NCBI GenBank assembly: GCA_012841675.1 | Contig: DUUG01000034.1 | Coordinates: forward strand, 1-7,376 | Direction: 5' to 3' | DNA: 7,376 nucleotides | Source: Clostridiales bacterium | GTDB taxonomy: Bacteria > Bacillota > Clostridia > Oscillospirales > QAMX01 | Shown here: positions 4,651-7,376 of the stretch, in pieces | How positions within the stretch are numbered: the first letter of the stretch is position 1 | How the letters are laid out: each line of letters starts with the position of its first letter | Made by a program: the position numbers and the translations under genes | The notes under the pieces: generated by a model | The model's database searches: none | What the model saw: only the letters and a program-made list of their open reading frames with translations | What the model was told of the DNA's origin: nothing

Positions 4651-6876
4651 ATGAGACTGTTATTTGATCCGCCGCCGCAGCTAAAAGAGGAGCTGGCGGA
4701 TGCAACATACATCGTGCCCTTCGACCTTGACCCGGATGGTAACCCGGCGGAAGGCATTCTTGCCGTACAGCAGGGCACGGTAAAGACCTATGTAAACCAT
4801 AAATTGATCCATTCCGTTCCGATTGACAAGTTGGCGGATGTCAAAATTCACCTTGGCATCGGCTGCGCTGAACTGGCCTCCGTAGGCGATGACGACAAAG
4901 AGCCGTATCTGCTGGCCCGGTTTACGCAAACCCATACGGAACGTATGGCCGAGCTGGGCCGCGCCATTCGCATCTATAACAACACCGGCGTGTACATCGA
5001 ATCCGATGACCAGAACGAGCGCATTTGCTTTACCTGCGGCCACCGCATCATACGCGGCACGTCTATTTGCCCGTATTGCACCAAGAAAACCTCTGTCATT
5101 TCTCGGTTTGCCCAGATTGCAAGGCCTTATATTGGCCGCTTTGTTCTGGTTACATCCCTGTTGCTTCTGGCGTCTATGGCCGGCATTCTGATCCCTGTTT
5201 TCAATAAGTCATTGGTCGACAACCACTTGGTGCCCCAGAAAGGCCCCGTCGGCACAGCACTTATGTGGGTTGCTCTGATTCTTCTTTGCCATCTGGTGGC
5301 CACTTTCGTTAGCATGTATGCCAACCGCAAAAGCGTCTGGGTGGGAAATGCGCTGAGCAACGACCTGCGCACCCTTGCCTACTCCCGTGTGCAGGCATTA
5401 AGCGTCAACTCCATGTCTAAAAGAACGCCCGGCGACCTGATGAACCGTATTACAAGCGACACAAGCGTCATTCAGGGCTTTATCAGCCATGTGGGACAGA
5501 CTGTGCTTCTGCAGATCGTTTCCATCGTTGTCGTTACCACCATCATGTTGTTTACCAACTGGAAGCTGACTCTGTGGGCCTACCTGCCGGTACCCCTTAC
5601 CGTGGTTGTTATCCGCTGGTTCTGGCGCACCATTCACTTAAAATTCAGCCGCCAGTGGCGCTGGGGTTCACGAGCCAACTCTATCCTGTATGACATCATC
5701 CGCGGCATTCGCGTTGTTAAGAGCTTTGGCAACGAGAAAATCGAGATTGAGAAGTTTCAGGGCGTTTCTAAGAAGCTTGCGGACGTATCCGAAGAAAACG
5801 AAAAGCTTTGGGCGACTTTAAGCCCCTTGCTGGCGTTCGTCATCGGCTGTGGCGAGTTTTTGGTGCTCTATTTCGGCGGGCAGGACGTTCTGCACCTGTA
5901 CGATGTGGGCAGAGGCGGTATGACCGTTGGTGAATTGATCCAATTTATGTCCTTCTTGGGCTATATCTATGGTCCTCTGCACACGCTTTCTCGGTTTCCT
6001 CAGCAATTGGCAAACTTTTTCACTTCTTCCGCCAAGCTTTTCGAAATTTTGGACGAAGAACAGGATGTACCGGACAAAGACGTGGTGGAGGATGTGGAGA
6101 TCCAAGGCCGCATTACCTTTGAGGATGTACACTTTGGATATAACAGCTATGAACCTGTCATCAAGGGCATCAGCTTTGAGATCCAACCCGGCGAAATGGT
6201 CGGCATTGTCGGCCCATCGGGTGTGGGAAAATCCACGCTTATCAACCTGATAATGCGGTTCTACGATGTAACCTCCGGCCAGCTGCTTATTGACGGGCAT
6301 GACATCCGCAATATCTCTCAGCGTTCGCTTCGAGAAAACATCGGCGTTGTGTTCCAGGAAACCTTCCTGTTTGCCGGCACGATTTACGATAACATCGCCT
6401 ATGCCAAGCCCGGCGCCGAACCGGAGGAGATCTTCGCCGCCACGAAAATTGCCAACGCCCACGAGTTTATTATCAAGCTGCCCGATGGCTATAATACGCG
6501 TATTGGCGAAAACGGCTTTACCATGTCCGGCGGCGAACGGCAGAGACTGGCTATCGCCCGCGCCGTTCTGCGCAACCCTTCCATTTTGATTCTCGACGAG
6601 GCTACCGCTTCTCTGGATACGGAAACAGAGCACCTGATTCAGGAAGCCTTGGAACGCCTTATTAAAGGGCGTACGACCTTTGCCATTGCCCATAGGCTCT
6701 CGACCCTGCGTCATGCCGACCGGCTCATTTGCATTGACAAGGGCAAGATTGCCGAAATGGGAAGCCACGACGAGCTCATGGAGAAACAGGGCGTTTACTA
6801 CCGGCTGGTTATGGCACAGCGGCAAACGTCCAAAATGGCCGATGCGGATATTGAAGCCATTGTTGCGGGAAAATAA
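4651..6876 (+). CDS. ABC exporter half-transporter with N-terminal zinc-ribbon domain (second paralogue)
   Basis: This is a 741-residue permease-ATPase with the same architecture as the first ABC protein of the operon. A soluble N-terminal domain (1 to about 120) is followed by a zinc ribbon (CxxC at 126-129 and 140-143). Predicted helices lie near 164-184, 203-225, 283-303, 305-327, 393-412 and 427-447, and an ATPase domain follows. Motifs are Walker A GPSGVGKS (521-528), Q-loop Gln569, signature MSGGE (625-629), Walker B Asp649 with catalytic Glu650, and switch His681. All catalytic residues are present, so if the two ABC proteins pair, both ATP sites could be active, unlike heterodimeric exporters with one degenerate site. 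The membrane domains of the two paralogues are clearly diverged. ATG 4651 is preceded by AAGGGGGA at 4636-4643. The stop codon is only 4 nt from the end of an oppositely oriented group II intron. The substrate is unknown. Confidence 0.9.
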   Translation: MRLLFDPPPQLKEELADATYIVPFDLDPDGNPAEGILAVQQGTVKTYVNHKLIHSVPIDKLADVKIHLGIGCAELASVGDDDKEPYLLARFTQTHTERMAELGRAIRIYNNTGVYIESDDQNERICFTCGHRIIRGTSICPYCTKKTSVISRFAQIARPYIGRFVLVTSLLLLASMAGILIPVFNKSLVDNHLVPQKGPVGTALMWVALILLCHLVATFVSMYANRKSVWVGNALSNDLRTLAYSRVQALSVNSMSKRTPGDLMNRITSDTSVIQGFISHVGQTVLLQIVSIVVVTTIMLFTNWKLTLWAYLPVPLTVVVIRWFWRTIHLKFSRQWRWGSRANSILYDIIRGIRVVKSFGNEKIEIEKFQGVSKKLADVSEENEKLWATLSPLLAFVIGCGEFLVLYFGGQDVLHLYDVGRGGMTVGELIQFMSFLGYIYGPLHTLSRFPQQLANFFTSSAKLFEILDEEQDVPDKDVVEDVEIQGRITFEDVHFGYNSYEPVIKGISFEIQPGEMVGIVGPSGVGKSTLINLIMRFYDVTSGQLLIDGHDIRNISQRSLRENIGVVFQETFLFAGTIYDNIAYAKPGAEPEEIFAATKIANAHEFIIKLPDGYNTRIGENGFTMSGGERQRLAIARAVLRNPSILILDEATASLDTETEHLIQEALERLIKGRTTFAIAHRLSTLRHADRLICIDKGKIAEMGSHDELMEKQGVYYRLVMAQRQTSKMADADIEAIVAGK

Positions 6877-6918
6877 CCGAATCGAGTAGGAGGGAACGAT
6901 TAGTTCCCGTCCTCTCAC

Positions 6919-6950
6919 ACCACCGTACGTACGGATCCGTATACGGCGGT
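6919..6950 (-). ncRNA. group II intron domain V (catalytic hairpin)
   Basis: This 32-nt hairpin on the minus strand has a perfect 9-bp lower helix counting one G·U, a two-nucleotide bulge on the 3' side and a 4-bp upper helix closed by GATC. It is the most conserved part of the ribozyme, and the bulge binds the catalytic metals. It begins just after the maturase stop codon, as is usual for intron-encoded proteins located in domain IV. Confidence 0.8.
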
Positions 6951-6954
6951 TCAA

Positions 6955-7376
6955 TTAAGATAAATGACGCAAGAATTCATAACGTTCTTGTAGACTTTTG
7001 AACCCTTGGTTTCTCCAGTAGGAGTTGCCAAGGGTACTATCTAATATCGGGCTTTTGGAAATTCGCCAATAACCTTTCCTGCTATTCCCCCATTTATAAG
7101 CCTTCCATTTAGGAACACCTAATTTAATGAGGTTACGTATCTTTGTCCTTGGTTTCTTCCACTCTTTCCACAAACACATACGGAGTCTTCTTCGAATCCA
7201 ACCGTCGAGTTTTTCGAAGATACTTTTCGTATCAGCTAACGCAAAATATCCACACCATCCCATCAAAAATTGATTCAATCTCTGAATGCGGTATTCTATC
7301 GGATATGGCATCTTACGTGAAGTAATTTTACGTACTTTATTCTTCATTCGCTTTAGACTTTCTTTTGCAATGCGAA
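6955..7376 (-). CDS. ltrA: group II intron reverse transcriptase/maturase, C-terminal fragment
   Basis: The frame is open from the right edge (first full codon at 7374) to TAA at 6955-6957, giving the last 139 residues; the ATG at 7347 is internal, not the start. The fragment contains the maturase/domain X region: KVRKITSR, then RIQRLNQFLMGWCGYFALADT, then LDGWIRRRLRMCLWKEWKKP, then GVPKWKAYKWGNSRKGYWRIS. It ends with SYWRNQGFKSLQERY, the usual C-terminus of LtrA-like proteins that lack an HNH endonuclease; no CxxC zinc motif follows. It would bind intron RNA to promote splicing and, with the upstream reverse transcriptase domain, carry out retrohoming. The lack of an endonuclease suggests target priming from replication forks, as known for such classes. 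Whether the N-terminal half is intact cannot be seen. Confidence 0.9.
   Translation of the reverse strand, partial: RIAKESLKRMKNKVRKITSRKMPYPIEYRIQRLNQFLMGWCGYFALADTKSIFEKLDGWIRRRLRMCLWKEWKKPRTKIRNLIKLGVPKWKAYKWGNSRKGYWRISKSPILDSTLGNSYWRNQGFKSLQERYEFLRHLS

Larger units (their letters stand above)
6881..7376 (-). mobile_element. group II intron, 3' portion, antisense to the operon
   Basis: Read on the minus strand, the intron enters from the right edge and ends at base 6881 with ...CCTACTCGAT. Domain V is visible at 6919-6950: a 9-bp lower stem (ACCGCCGTA with TACGGTGGT), a two-base CG bulge at 6928-6929, a 4-bp upper stem and a GATC loop. Domain VI follows (about 6883-6916): GAG/CTC, GGA/TCC and GGGAAC/GTTCCC pairings with an unpaired A at 6887, six bases from the intron's last base, which fits the branch-point adenosine. 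The intron 5' end and most of its ribozyme domains lie outside the window. The sequence is visibly more AT-rich than the operon, suggesting acquisition. Confidence 0.85.

Noticed and set aside
5818..6954. 378-codon open frame on the minus strand
   Set aside because: It lies wholly opposite the ATPase domain of the second ABC gene, has no Shine-Dalgarno or recognisable domain, and starts inside the intron's domain V border. It is a shadow frame caused by codon bias.
1..7376. CRISPR arrays, tRNA or rRNA genes
   Set aside because: No regularly spaced repeats and no tRNA cloverleaf or rRNA-like segments were seen on either strand.

Overview
This window comes from a bacterium of the Bacillota (Firmicutes), most likely a moderately GC-rich Clostridia-type organism. 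That placement is an inference from three things: AG-rich Shine-Dalgarno sequences with ATG and TTG starts, an intrinsic terminator with a T tract, and the families present (clostridial-looking GNAT acetyltransferases and an endonuclease-less group II intron maturase). No gene in the window fixes the species.

Layout. (1) Bases 1-196 hold the C-terminal end of a putative FAD-dependent oxidoreductase. It is followed after 15 nt by a complete GNAT acetyltransferase (212-802). A second GNAT reading frame (open 712-1248) overlaps it in the -1 frame and has no usable start codon, so it is a probable pseudogene or the product of a frameshift. A strong intrinsic terminator (1291-1329) closes this first transcription unit.

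(2) Bases 1330-1770 contain no convincing large gene but are rich in regulatory signals. There is a near-consensus sigma-A promoter (-35 at 1418, -10 at 1441, 17-nt spacer). Downstream lies a leader of about 318 nt with several hairpins, a 19-codon upstream ORF behind a perfect AGGAGG, and a GC-rich terminator-like hairpin just before the next gene. A 7-nt direct repeat (GCCTGCG at 1650 and 1716) means the left arm of that hairpin can pair with either copy, which is the layout of an attenuator.

(3) Bases 1771-6876 form a three-gene operon: ABC exporter half-transporter, DUF1854-type protein, second ABC exporter half-transporter, with gaps of 18 and 21 nt. Both ABC proteins have an extra N-terminal soluble domain and a four-cysteine zinc-ribbon motif before the usual six-helix membrane domain and ATPase domain. 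Both ATPase sites look intact. The simplest model is a heterodimeric or paired exporter with the DUF1854 protein as a dedicated partner. The substrate is unknown. DUF1854/ABC pairs have been associated with cyanophycin metabolism in some bacteria, but no cyanophycin gene is visible here.

(4) Four bases after the operon's last stop codon, the 3' end of a group II intron begins on the opposite strand (6881 to beyond the right edge). Domains V and VI, the bulged branch-point adenosine and the C-terminal part of the intron-encoded reverse transcriptase/maturase can all be recognised. The intron occupies the place where the operon's terminator would be expected.
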